Part shown: piece after piece, positions 37,999 to 47,249 of the stretch
Numbering within the stretch: position 1 is the stretch's first letter
Layout of the letters: the number at the start of each line of letters is the position of its first letter
Source: Balneolaceae bacterium
GTDB lineage: Bacteria; Bacteroidota; Rhodothermia; Balneolales; Balneolaceae
Direction of reading: 5' to 3'
NCBI GenBank assembly: GCA_003561515.1
Contig: PWWL01000210.1
Location: 1 to 49,693 of the forward strand
Length of the DNA: 49,693 nt
Made by a program: the position numbers and the translations under genes
Notes under the pieces: model-generated
The model's database searches: none
What the model saw: only the letters and a program-made list of their open reading frames with translations
Told to the model about the DNA's origin: nothing

Positions 37999-40900
37999 AT
38001 GCGCTTGCTACAAAAATCTCTACTTGTTGCGTTACTAACCATATTCATCGGAACGGCAGCTGCCGAAGAACTTCTCGCCCAATATTTCTTTTTCGGGAAA
38101 AACAGGGTTCAGTATGAACGGTTCGAATGGAGATTCATAGAAACCGATCACTTCGATATTTACTACTACGATTCGAGAAACTACCACCTCGCGCAATTCA
38201 CCGCCGAAGCTGTAGAAAGTTCTCTAAAGCAGCTGAATGAAGATTTTGGGGATCAACTCACCGACCGTATTCCGGTCATTATATATGATTCTCACAGCGA
38301 TTTCTCTCAAACCAATGTCGTTGCCCTTCCCGTAGAAGCGCAGGGCATCGGGGGTGTAACCGATAAGTTTAAGAATCGGATGACACAACCATTTATGGGC
38401 GACTATGCGGACTTCCGCCGAACCATCCACCATGAACTTGTGCATGCGTATATAAATGATGTTTACTACGGCGGCACAATACAATCAATTGTCCAGAACA
38501 ACATTCAGCTGGTGTTTCCTCTCTGGTTTGAAGAAGGGCTTGCCGAATATCTCGCACTTGGGTGGGATACCCAGACCGACATGTTTATGAGGGATGCCGT
38601 TCTGAATAACTACCTTCCGCCAATTCAACAACTCCAGGGCTTCTTTGCATACCGCGGCGGCCAGGCGTTTTGGTACTACATCGCCGATCAGTATGGCAGG
38701 CCGAAAATCACTGAAATTCTGCAGCGTATCAAATCAAACCGAAACATACGTCTGTCGCTCGTTCAATCGTTGGGCCTTGAACTCGACGAGCTTTCTGAAC
38801 GCTGGCACGAATACTGGAGACAACGTTATTTCCCGGAAGTGGCAGAACGGCAATCGTTAAGCAGCGTTGCCACGCAAATCACCACCAGAGCACGTTCGGG
38901 CTCCTACAACACCAGCCCTACCATTTCACCGAGGGGCGATAAAATTGCTATGATTTCGAACCGCAGAGGTGTATTCGACATTATTGTGGTAGATGCAAAC
39001 ACAGGGGAAAGACTCAAAACCCTGGTGAGAGGTTCTGATAGCGCGATGTTTGAAGAATTGAACATCCTCATTCCAAACCTTAGCTGGTCGCCCGATGGTA
39101 CCCGGATTGCCATGTCGAGCAAGTCTCAAGGTTCGCTTAACCTCGCAATTATTGAATACGAAAGTGGTAACTCTAATTTGATTCGGTTTCCCGATCTTGA
39201 CGCCATCAATTCTGTTTCATGGTCGCCAGACAGACAAAAGATCGCGTTCGATGGCAATATGGGCGGTTATCAGGATATCTTCGTGTACAACCTCGAAACC
39301 GGCGACTTCCAGAATCTGACCAAAGATGTGTTCACGGATAAAGAACCAGCTTGGGGTCCCAACTCTGAATTTGTCTACTTTGTGTCGAACCGCGGTGGCA
39401 TTCTCCAGCCCGGTTATGCCCGCGCGGGCTACTCCATCATGCAGAATGATGACTTTTACGAAACAGATCTTTACCGCATTCGGGTTGGAAGTAGTAGAAT
39501 AGAACAGCTTACCAATACCCCCTCCTGGTCGGATTACCAACCCACTCTGACCAGAGACGGCAGGTTGCTTTTCGTATCGGATCAAAACGGAATTCCCAAT
39601 ATTTATGAGTATGACTTAAGCAGCAGAACAGTACATCCGATCACAGATCTCCAATCGGGTGTAATGCAGATCTCCGTTTCTGCCGATGGAACACGGCTTG
39701 CATTTAATTCACTCAATCGCGGCTTCCCGGATATTTTTATGATTCGAGCTCCCTTCGATAGGCGAATGGACAGGCAGCTCACACCAAATCTGTGGGCACA
39801 GGAGCGAGCAGAGCGGTCGCCCGGCGACAGAGTGCCGGCAGTCCGCTACGTTCAGGAGATGCTGTCTCATCGCGAACGCGGCAATATGATCACGGCGCGT
39901 TCACTGATCGATGCTCCCGTCACAGGATTCGAACGAATGATTCGGGCTGAGCCAGACACGACCGAACAAGACACCGTACGCAGAGACAGGATTGACTTCA
40001 GAAATTACCAGTTCGGTGAAAGCGTTGTGCGCGACACGACAATCGTTCTGCGAGACGATCCAAGTAAATTTGAGCCGGAACACAATCTAACCGAAGATGG
40101 GTACTACCAGCCCAGACAATACAGGCTTCAGTTCAGCCCCGATTTTTCGTATGCAGCGGGCCAGCTAAGCACCTACTACGGAACATCTGCTTTTGCCTTT
40201 GTACGTCTCACTGACTTATTTGGGGATCATGAGATCTCGTTTGGGTCAAATCTTGTGTTCGACTTGCGGAACAGCGACTACACGTTTCAGTACGGGTACC
40301 TTCGAAATCGAACAAATTTCTTTACTTCATTTTTCCATCAATCGAGGAATTTCCAGACATTCGCCGGCGAACTGTTACGGTTCAGAACCTACGGATTATC
40401 TGTTGATTTTCAGTACCCGCTGAACCGTTATCAACGATTCGACTACGGCATATCCGGTATAGGTATTGCCCGTGACTTCAGCTCCGTAAGAGGTATAGGT
40501 GATTTTGGCCTAAGCAATGAAAGCAGCTACTTTTTATATCCGCAGGTTACCTTTACCGGCGACTTCACCATTCCCGGTTTTATTACACCACGGGGCGGAA
40601 ACCGCTACTCGGTAAGGCTTGCCGGAAGCCCTCCGTTGGGCTCAGAAGTTCCGCAATTTGCCACTCTGCTTGGCGATTACCGGCAGTACATTGATCTCGG
40701 ATCACAATACTCAATTGCCCTGCGTGCCGCCGGTGCAGCCTCATATGGAAGGGACTCTCAAACCTTTTTCATGGGTGGTATGCTTGGCTGGATTAACCAG
40801 CGATGGTCGGATGCGGAAATCCCGTTCGAACGGCTTGCCGACACATTCTTCACACTGCCTGCCACGCCTCTTCGAGGTCATGAGTTCAACACGATATATG

Positions 40901-41358
40901 GTGATAAATTCACGATGATTAATGCTGAGTTCAGATTCCCGCTATTTGCGGCAGTGCTACCCGGCCCTGTTCCCATTCTGCCGTTATGGAACATTACAGC
41001 CGTTGCATTTGTGGATGCCGGTGCCGCCTGGGGTTTTGACATTCCCTATTCAAGATTCAATGATGCGAGCGGCAACCCGATAGTTTACTTTGAAAATCCG
41101 GGCAATTTTGAAGGGCGTGTGGCCAACAAGCGAAATGAGTTTTTGGATCCACAAACAGGTTTACTGCGAGACGGTCCGGCACGGGATGGCGACGTTCCGG
41201 TTAGTTTCGTTGACGGAGACATATTGATCGGAGCAGGATTCGGCCTTCGCACGATATTACTGGGGCTTCCCTTCCGTTACGATGTGGGATGGCCTTATCA
41301 AAGAGGAGGATTCGGCAGCAGGCCGATCCATTACTTCTCGATCGGTATCGATTTTTAA
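37999..41358 (+). CDS. Fused peptidase MA-like (HELVH) + PD40/TolB-type beta-propeller + Omp85-like barrel protein
   Basis: Start re-assigned from 37960 to the ATG at 37999 (MRLLQKSLLVALLTIFIGTAAA signal peptide). FRRTIHHELVHAY...WFEEGLAEYLA; about six PD40-like repeats (SPDGTRIAMSS etc.); C-terminal LRGHEFNTIYGDKFTMINAEFRFPLF and terminal GIDF. Confidence 0.85.
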   Translation: MRLLQKSLLVALLTIFIGTAAAEELLAQYFFFGKNRVQYERFEWRFIETDHFDIYYYDSRNYHLAQFTAEAVESSLKQLNEDFGDQLTDRIPVIIYDSHSDFSQTNVVALPVEAQGIGGVTDKFKNRMTQPFMGDYADFRRTIHHELVHAYINDVYYGGTIQSIVQNNIQLVFPLWFEEGLAEYLALGWDTQTDMFMRDAVLNNYLPPIQQLQGFFAYRGGQAFWYYIADQYGRPKITEILQRIKSNRNIRLSLVQSLGLELDELSERWHEYWRQRYFPEVAERQSLSSVATQITTRARSGSYNTSPTISPRGDKIAMISNRRGVFDIIVVDANTGERLKTLVRGSDSAMFEELNILIPNLSWSPDGTRIAMSSKSQGSLNLAIIEYESGNSNLIRFPDLDAINSVSWSPDRQKIAFDGNMGGYQDIFVYNLETGDFQNLTKDVFTDKEPAWGPNSEFVYFVSNRGGILQPGYARAGYSIMQNDDFYETDLYRIRVGSSRIEQLTNTPSWSDYQPTLTRDGRLLFVSDQNGIPNIYEYDLSSRTVHPITDLQSGVMQISVSADGTRLAFNSLNRGFPDIFMIRAPFDRRMDRQLTPNLWAQERAERSPGDRVPAVRYVQEMLSHRERGNMITARSLIDAPVTGFERMIRAEPDTTEQDTVRRDRIDFRNYQFGESVVRDTTIVLRDDPSKFEPEHNLTEDGYYQPRQYRLQFSPDFSYAAGQLSTYYGTSAFAFVRLTDLFGDHEISFGSNLVFDLRNSDYTFQYGYLRNRTNFFTSFFHQSRNFQTFAGELLRFRTYGLSVDFQYPLNRYQRFDYGISGIGIARDFSSVRGIGDFGLSNESSYFLYPQVTFTGDFTIPGFITPRGGNRYSVRLAGSPPLGSEVPQFATLLGDYRQYIDLGSQYSIALRAAGAASYGRDSQTFFMGGMLGWINQRWSDAEIPFERLADTFFTLPATPLRGHEFNTIYGDKFTMINAEFRFPLFAAVLPGPVPILPLWNITAVAFVDAGAAWGFDIPYSRFNDASGNPIVYFENPGNFEGRVANKRNEFLDPQTGLLRDGPARDGDVPVSFVDGDILIGAGFGLRTILLGLPFRYDVGWPYQRGGFGSRPIHYFSIGIDF

Positions 41359-41384
41359 AACCAGCCTCCCATGGATATATTCAA

Positions 41385-41411
41385 GGCGGATCATCGATCC
41401 GCCTTTTTTTT
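41385..41411 (+). terminator. Rho-independent terminator
   Basis: GGCGGATC-atc-GATCCGCC-TTTTTTTT. Confidence 0.92.
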
Positions 41412-41434
41412 GTTCAAATTCACGCCCAACAACA

Positions 41435-42241
41435 ATGAAATTTAGAACTCTGCTTCTTTTCACATCATCACTACTTCTGATTCTGCAAAGTTGCAGCAGC
41501 AATGAAAGTACTCTTTCCGGTGAATTTGAACTGGTTTGGAGCGAAGAGTTTTCCGGTGATTCTATCGACACGAATACATGGGTATTCTGGGAAGGGCCGG
41601 CATATAACAACGAACTTCAATACTATACCCCCAGGCCTGACAATGCCTTTATCGGGGACGGAAAACTTCACCTGAAGGCACTTCGCGAAAGCTATCGCGG
41701 CTACGATTATACATCGGCCAGGATTTCAAGCGACAGCACACGCATTGGTTGGAAGCACGGCAGATTTGAAGCGAGCATTAAAATGCCGGCTGGGCAGGGT
41801 TTCTGGCCGGCGTTCTGGCTGATGCCGATGCGCGATGACGGATGGCCGCGCGGTGGTGAAATCGACATCATGGAGTTTCGCGGAAATGAGCTCACATCCA
41901 CAAGCGGAGCTGTTCACTACTGGATGGAAGGCTGTGAGGGCAACCCGGTTCAGTGCCGTAACTATATCACCGAGGCGCTTGAAACCGACATAGACCTTAG
42001 CAGCAGCTTTAACCTCTATGCACTTGAATGGGATGAGTTAGGGTTAACGTGGTACTTTAACGACATCGAGTTCATGTATGTGCCATTCACTGAAATAGAT
42101 GCAGAATTTGAACCATTTTCAACGCCGTTCTACATTATTCTGAACCTTGCCGTTGGGGGTGATTTTCTGCCAAATCCCGATGAAAATACGGAATTTCCGC
42201 AGTCGCTTGTGGTGGATTATGTGAGGGTGTATCAGAAGTAA
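41435..42241 (+). CDS. Glycoside hydrolase family 16 lipoprotein (ORF-track start 41282 judged too early)
   Basis: MKFRTLLLFTSSLLLILQSCSS (lipobox), WPAFWLMPMRDDGWPRGGEIDIMEFRGN (GH16 ExDxxE active site). Confidence 0.93.
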   Translation: MKFRTLLLFTSSLLLILQSCSSNESTLSGEFELVWSEEFSGDSIDTNTWVFWEGPAYNNELQYYTPRPDNAFIGDGKLHLKALRESYRGYDYTSARISSDSTRIGWKHGRFEASIKMPAGQGFWPAFWLMPMRDDGWPRGGEIDIMEFRGNELTSTSGAVHYWMEGCEGNPVQCRNYITEALETDIDLSSSFNLYALEWDELGLTWYFNDIEFMYVPFTEIDAEFEPFSTPFYIILNLAVGGDFLPNPDENTEFPQSLVVDYVRVYQK

Positions 42242-42242
42242 T

Positions 42243-42273
42243 AAAAAAGCCCCCCTGTAACTACAGAGGGGCC
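42243..42273 (-). terminator. Terminator downstream of the bacilliredoxin gene
   Basis: Minus strand GGGCCCCTCTGTAGTTACAGGGGGGCTTTTTT (stem with one bulged base). Confidence 0.7.
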
Positions 42274-42312
42274 CTTAACCACAACCAATCACAAAATCAT
42301 AAAGAATTGTTG

Positions 42313-42759
42313 TCAGGCGCTTTCCTTGCCAGCGAAGGCGTCGAACACCATGATTAGATCGCCGGCAACCTCTTCGCGGGTTCTGCCCTCAATTCTGTGT
42401 CTGGGAATCATGGCCTTGATTTCACCATCAACAAAATAGGCGAATGCCGGTGATGATGGAGGATATTCGCTAAAAAATTCTCGTGCCCTTGCGGTGGCTT
42501 CCTTATCCTGGCCTGCAAATACCGTTACCAGGTGGTCGGGCTTGGTTTCGGTTTTATCAAGGGCAATTGCAGCGCCCGGCCGGGCATTTCCTGCTGCACA
42601 GCCACAAACAGAATTTATGACCATAAGCATCGTTCCTTTGTTATACTCATTCATAGCCCGGTCAACTTCTTCCGGAGTTTTGAGCTCTTCCACACCAAGG
42701 TCTGTCAGCTCTTTTCTCATCCATGAAGTATCCGGTCCTACGCCAAATCCAAATTGCAT
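42313..42759 (-). CDS. BrxA/BrxB-family bacilliredoxin (YphP/YqiW)
   Basis: MLMVINSVCGCAAGNARPGAAIAL; CGC active-site motif. Confidence 0.93.
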   Translation of the reverse strand: MQFGFGVGPDTSWMRKELTDLGVEELKTPEEVDRAMNEYNKGTMLMVINSVCGCAAGNARPGAAIALDKTETKPDHLVTVFAGQDKEATARAREFFSEYPPSSPAFAYFVDGEIKAMIPRHRIEGRTREEVAGDLIMVFDAFAGKESA

Positions 42760-42908
42760 ACGTTTGTTATTTTTATTCTCTATTTTTGCACACCGGAATA
42801 TAAGGATTTTTTCTCATTTAGCAGAGATGGTTTCCTTCTATGAAGCCCAGAATTATTATTAATCGTTATTCCGATTTCAAAATTTTCACCGACCACATTT
42901 ATATCCTG

Positions 42909-43706
42909 ATGCATTACCGTTCAGTTTTACTGCTTCTTACATTTTCTCTGGTTTTTATGGCCTGCAGCAGTACCCAGCAATTCGCTGCTCCGCAACTGCA
43001 CTCTTCTCTGACAATTGACGGAAACCTATCCGACTGGAACACCTCAGAAACCCTGATTGAAACAAGGGAAGACGTTAATTTTTATACAACCTACGATCAA
43101 AATTTTCTGTACATATTCATCGATGTTCGCAGCGCATTTAAAGATCGGGCTATCAGGCAATCGGGACTTATTGTATATCTGAATGATGATGAAGACCTGA
43201 AAAATGAGATTGGAATAGGAATTCCCCCGGGCACGTTTAATCTGCTTCGTGAAAATCCCGGGCAATACAGTTCCTTTCTTAGAAATAATGACTGGATGAG
43301 CAAACCTGAAAATCGTGAGACCTTGACCAGGCTCGAAGATGAACAGTTCAGCAGAATCATGATCGTGGAACGTGCGGGAGGGCGATCGGATGCTGACTAC
43401 GGATTTGTCACTTTAAATCAGCTGGAAGTAGATGGAATGAATGCGGCAATAGGCCAGGATGGAAGATTTCTGTCTATTGAGATGAAAATTCCGCGCGATG
43501 GTTCTTCTCTTTACAGATTTAGCGGTGATCGCTTCTGGCTGGGTTTTGCTGTAGAAACACCCAATTTTAGAATTCAAAATGAAAACAATTACTCGGCATC
43601 ACGACAAACCGATAGATATGGGACCCGACAAAGAACCCCTCAGCGGCAAGACATCGCAAGAAGCATGGGTGAGTTTGAGAGATGGTATAAGATCACCCTC
43701 AGATAA
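42909..43706 (+). CDS. Lipoprotein with CBM9-like/DOMON-type domain
   Basis: MHYRSVLLLLTFSLVFMACSS lipobox; LTIDGNLSDWNTSETLIETREDVNFYTTYDQNFLYIFIDVRS (CBM9-like opening). Start moved from 42840 to the ATG at 42909. Confidence 0.75.
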   Translation: MHYRSVLLLLTFSLVFMACSSTQQFAAPQLHSSLTIDGNLSDWNTSETLIETREDVNFYTTYDQNFLYIFIDVRSAFKDRAIRQSGLIVYLNDDEDLKNEIGIGIPPGTFNLLRENPGQYSSFLRNNDWMSKPENRETLTRLEDEQFSRIMIVERAGGRSDADYGFVTLNQLEVDGMNAAIGQDGRFLSIEMKIPRDGSSLYRFSGDRFWLGFAVETPNFRIQNENNYSASRQTDRYGTRQRTPQRQDIARSMGEFERWYKITLR

Positions 43707-43786
43707 GACAGCTCCGTGATCAGGTTTTGGGTGAACTCCACCTTTTATGCCATATTTTTTTCGATTTAAAAACCGAACCGGATCAT

Positions 43787-43816
43787 AAAAAAGGGTGACT
43801 GGAAAACCAGTCACCC
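43787..43816 (-). terminator. Rho-independent terminator downstream of superoxide dismutase
   Basis: Minus strand GGGTGACTGG-TTTT-CCAGTCACCC-TTTTTT. Confidence 0.92.
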
Positions 43817-43865
43817 AAATTTACAGCTTCTTATAAAATGCGAAAAGTAATCGCCCGGTGGGTAC

Positions 43866-44510
43866 TTATTTTATGGCCTCATGGTAGTTTTTTTCCACCT
43901 GATCCCAGTTCACCACATTCCAGAAAGCGCTTAAATAATCCGGTCTGCGATTTTGATAATGGAGGTAATAAGCATGCTCCCAAACGTCAACGCCAAGGAT
44001 TGGGGTAAGCCCATCCATAAGCGGACTATCCTGGTTAGCCGTAGATAGTATATGGAGTTTTCCATCTCCGTCTACGCAAAGCCAACCCCACCCGGAACCA
44101 AATCTGGTTGCGGCTGTGTTTGAGAAATCTTCCTTGAATTTATCAAATCCACCGAGCTCAGAGTCTATCGCTTTTGCAACATCTCCTTTTGGGGTGCCGC
44201 CTCCATTGGGAGACATAATCGTCCAAAACAGATTATGATTCGCATATCCGCCGCCGTTATTGATAACAGCTTGTCGCTTGGCCTCAGGCACTTCTTTGAT
44301 TCTTCCAAGGATTTCTTCAATCGGAAGGTTTGCAAATTCGTGGCCTTCAAGAGCAGCATTCAGTTTGTTTGTATATCCCTGATGATGCTTGCCATGGTGA
44401 ATCTCCATTGTACGCGCGTCAATGTGAGGTTCTAGAGCATCGTGCTTGTAAGGTAAATCAGGTAATGTGAAAGGCATATCTTTTAATATCGTTTTTTGGT
44501 TAGCATTCAA
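43866..44510 (-). CDS. Superoxide dismutase [Mn/Fe] (likely start 44477, [20 protein letters not shown])
   Basis: [56 protein letters not shown]. Confidence 0.96.
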   Translation of the reverse strand: MNANQKTILKDMPFTLPDLPYKHDALEPHIDARTMEIHHGKHHQGYTNKLNAALEGHEFANLPIEEILGRIKEVPEAKRQAVINNGGGYANHNLFWTIMSPNGGGTPKGDVAKAIDSELGGFDKFKEDFSNTAATRFGSGWGWLCVDGDGKLHILSTANQDSPLMDGLTPILGVDVWEHAYYLHYQNRRPDYLSAFWNVVNWDQVEKNYHEAIK

Positions 44511-44951
44511 TTTCTCATAACGCGCTTTACTTCAACGCTTTATGATTTACATCCTATACTTCTAAAAAAACTAAACCGTAAAAACGTTCCAAAAATCTTT
44601 TTTAAAAGCTTTTCAACTTTCGTTTGATGTTGGGACCTTCAGATACATAAATTCATCCACACAGATTAATTGCTTCGATTTCTAATACATTCGTTTTGTC
44701 ACTCAAAAGACATGCTTCACGCATGGAGAAATCAAAAGGTTTTTTAGAAGCCGAAGCAATAGTTAACTTTCAACTCTCATTGAGCAACCGTAAACCAATT
44801 TTCGTATTGGAACATGGCCAGCATCTCCATATCAAAAGAGTGAGCTGTAATGTCGCCTGTTTAAATCGAACCTGGTTTACAGATTAACTAAAAATTATCC
44901 GGCCGGCTTAATACAAACGCGTACGGGCGGTCTGAATTTAAATTTCTCACT

Positions 44952-46397
44952 ATGGCTTTCGATTACGACGTAATCATTCTTGGCAGCGGTCCTGCCGGTT
45001 TTTCTTGTGCTATGCAAAGCACAAAATTCGACAAAAACGTATTGATGGTTGAGGCCGACCCTTCAAATTTGGGAGGTACCTGGCTAAACAAGGGTACTGT
45101 TCCAAGTAAAGCCTTGAAAGAGGCGGCTAACCTTATCCAGAGGTTTCATACCCAATTCGGAGACGAACGCGGAAGAAAGCCCTATGAGAAGTTCAGAATG
45201 GAAGATTTGATGCTTTACAAGAGATCTATTCTTGAAGAGAAGAATAAGAAAGTGAAGCACGACCTGATAAAAAATGAAATAGATACCGTTAGGGGCTATG
45301 GAAGAATTATTGATAAAAATACAATCGAGGTAACCAATCAGTTTAACAAAAAAACCTCGTATACGGCTGCAAATATTCTCATATCTACGGGCAGCAGCCC
45401 ACAACAGCCAAAGAACTTTGAACTTGACCACAAGACCGTTCTCGATTATGATTCCATTCTGTCGTTAACACACATCCCACGCAGGCTTGTGATTGTTGGG
45501 AGCGGCGTCATCGCATTTGAGTATGCAACCATATTTTCCGCTCTTGGAACAAGAATTACAATACTTAGCGAAAGTGATGATCTTTTGCCATTTCTTGACA
45601 AGGAAATCAAGGAAGAACTCATAAGAATTCTAAAAAATAAAAATATTCAGATTTATCATGAGTCAAGAGTTAAAAAGGTCGGAACGAACGACTTGAGAAA
45701 CTGCATGGAAGTCACCTTTAAACTGAAAGGCGAAAAACGAAAGTACGTTTCCGAAACAGAGCATGTGCTTTATGTGAGCAGTAAAAAAGCCAACACAAGA
45801 AATCTTTGGAGTGACGAATTACAAATTAAAACGGATGATTCCGGATTCATCAATGTAAACGAGTTTTATCAAACCAATGTCAGCAATATCTATGCTGCCG
45901 GAGACGTGGTTGGAGAGGCATCTTCTGCAGCCGCTTCATTTGTACAGGGACGGCTCGCGGCATGTACAATGTTCGATATGCCCGGAGACTCACCCTCAAA
46001 AGACATACCCTACTCAATCTATTCCATCCCCGAAATTTCCGGAATTGGTTTAACCGAACTGAAAGCGAAAGAGATTGGTATTGATGTAACGGTTGGGCGA
46101 GCTTACTACCGGAACCTTACTCAGGCCGATATCAAACACGAAAATGAGGGTATTTTGAAATTGGTTTTCAGAACAGACAACTTAAAACTTTTGGGCGTGC
46201 ACATTATCGGAAATCATGCCGGCGATCTGGTACATCTCGGCCAGAGCATCATGGCAATGGACAGCTCAATAAAATATTTCATTGAGCACGTGTTAAACTA
46301 CCCTTCCTATGGAGAGGCTTACAGAATTGCAGCATTTAATGGTGTTAACAGAGTGCACGCGGCGGGAGTCAAATACAAGAAAATTTTGGAAAAGTAA
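44952..46397 (+). CDS. SthA-like FAD/NAD(P) oxidoreductase (soluble pyridine nucleotide transhydrogenase-like)
   Basis: VIILGSGPAGFSCAMQ, GGTWLNKGTVPSKAL, YDSILSLTHIPRRLVIVGSGVIAFEYATIFSALG, YSIYSIPEISGIG, NYPSYGEAYRIAAFNGVNR. Confidence 0.85.
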   Translation: MAFDYDVIILGSGPAGFSCAMQSTKFDKNVLMVEADPSNLGGTWLNKGTVPSKALKEAANLIQRFHTQFGDERGRKPYEKFRMEDLMLYKRSILEEKNKKVKHDLIKNEIDTVRGYGRIIDKNTIEVTNQFNKKTSYTAANILISTGSSPQQPKNFELDHKTVLDYDSILSLTHIPRRLVIVGSGVIAFEYATIFSALGTRITILSESDDLLPFLDKEIKEELIRILKNKNIQIYHESRVKKVGTNDLRNCMEVTFKLKGEKRKYVSETEHVLYVSSKKANTRNLWSDELQIKTDDSGFINVNEFYQTNVSNIYAAGDVVGEASSAAASFVQGRLAACTMFDMPGDSPSKDIPYSIYSIPEISGIGLTELKAKEIGIDVTVGRAYYRNLTQADIKHENEGILKLVFRTDNLKLLGVHIIGNHAGDLVHLGQSIMAMDSSIKYFIEHVLNYPSYGEAYRIAAFNGVNRVHAAGVKYKKILEK

Positions 46398-46529
46398 GGA
46401 TTAAAATCCAGTCATTATTCCACTTAACGGGAAGAGCTATCACGTGATTACTCGTTAGCTTCGTGTACGTACAGAATGCGTGTGACCTGAAGATAATTGA
46501 GCAGGCGCAAGCAGAAAAAACAGATGCTG

Positions 46530-47234
46530 TCAGACGTAATGGATTGCCTTTATGAGTCCTTCCGAATCGGTTTCAGGATCTTCGGGCAGCGATTTAATTC
46601 CTTTCTCTACAGACTGTTTCGCGGCATATGCTAAAGCCATTGCATCAACGATATCGTCTTCCCCCACTTCATTCCTTCTGAATTCTTCTTTTATATCACG
46701 GAAGAAATCATCAGCTACCGGTTCGAGATTGCTTATCAATTCAAGTCTGTGGCGAAGGCCTTTCTTGGTATTTTTCTTCTGATAAATCATTCCGCCGTTC
46801 AGGTTCATGAACAGAAGCTCGGGATGGCTCTCAAACACCTTCTCCTTTAGCTCGCTTTTTTCCGTTAGATAGTGATCAAGTACTCTGATTTTAGGCGTGA
46901 TATTCCATGCCTGTACCGTTAATTTCTTTTCGGTGTAATCAAAACTCTGCATGTTAGCTTCCACATACGATGGTGCATGCAACGCCGGCCTGATTGGCGG
47001 GCTGAATACACTCGATGCATACTCACCGCCAAGCTTCTCCCTCAGCAGCCTGTCGCATTCGCGCGTGTACTTCTCATCCTCAAGACCAATGGGCATATCG
47101 ATAAATACCCTGTCGTAGCCGGTGAGCGATTCGAGTAACTCGTCGTTGGTACGCAACACGTGGTAGGAGGGTTTTTCATCAAATGTAATTAATATCCAAC
47201 CGGCTTTGCAGCCGTCAATTCCTGCAGTTTTCAA
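46530..47234 (-). CDS. DUF429 domain-containing protein (predicted RNase H-like fold)
   Basis: MKTAGIDGCKAGWILITF...VFIDMPIGLEDEKYTRECDRLLREKLG...VGEDDIVDAMALAYAA. Confidence 0.88.
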   Translation of the reverse strand: MKTAGIDGCKAGWILITFDEKPSYHVLRTNDELLESLTGYDRVFIDMPIGLEDEKYTRECDRLLREKLGGEYASSVFSPPIRPALHAPSYVEANMQSFDYTEKKLTVQAWNITPKIRVLDHYLTEKSELKEKVFESHPELLFMNLNGGMIYQKKNTKKGLRHRLELISNLEPVADDFFRDIKEEFRRNEVGEDDIVDAMALAYAAKQSVEKGIKSLPEDPETDSEGLIKAIHYV

Positions 47235-47249
47235 TACCTTATACGTTGT

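Noticed and set aside
42313-42759. brxA/brxB as a BREX phage-defence gene
   Set aside because: The name coincides, but the protein is a CGC bacilliredoxin (YphP/YqiW), not a BREX component; no pglX, pglZ or brxC nearby.
44696-44887. 63-aa plus-strand ORF in the sod/sthA intergenic region
   Set aside because: No domain; short and unremarkable. Cannot be excluded but not supported.
44952-46397. Dihydrolipoamide dehydrogenase
   Set aside because: The redox disulfide cysteines are absent and C-terminal motifs resemble SthA.
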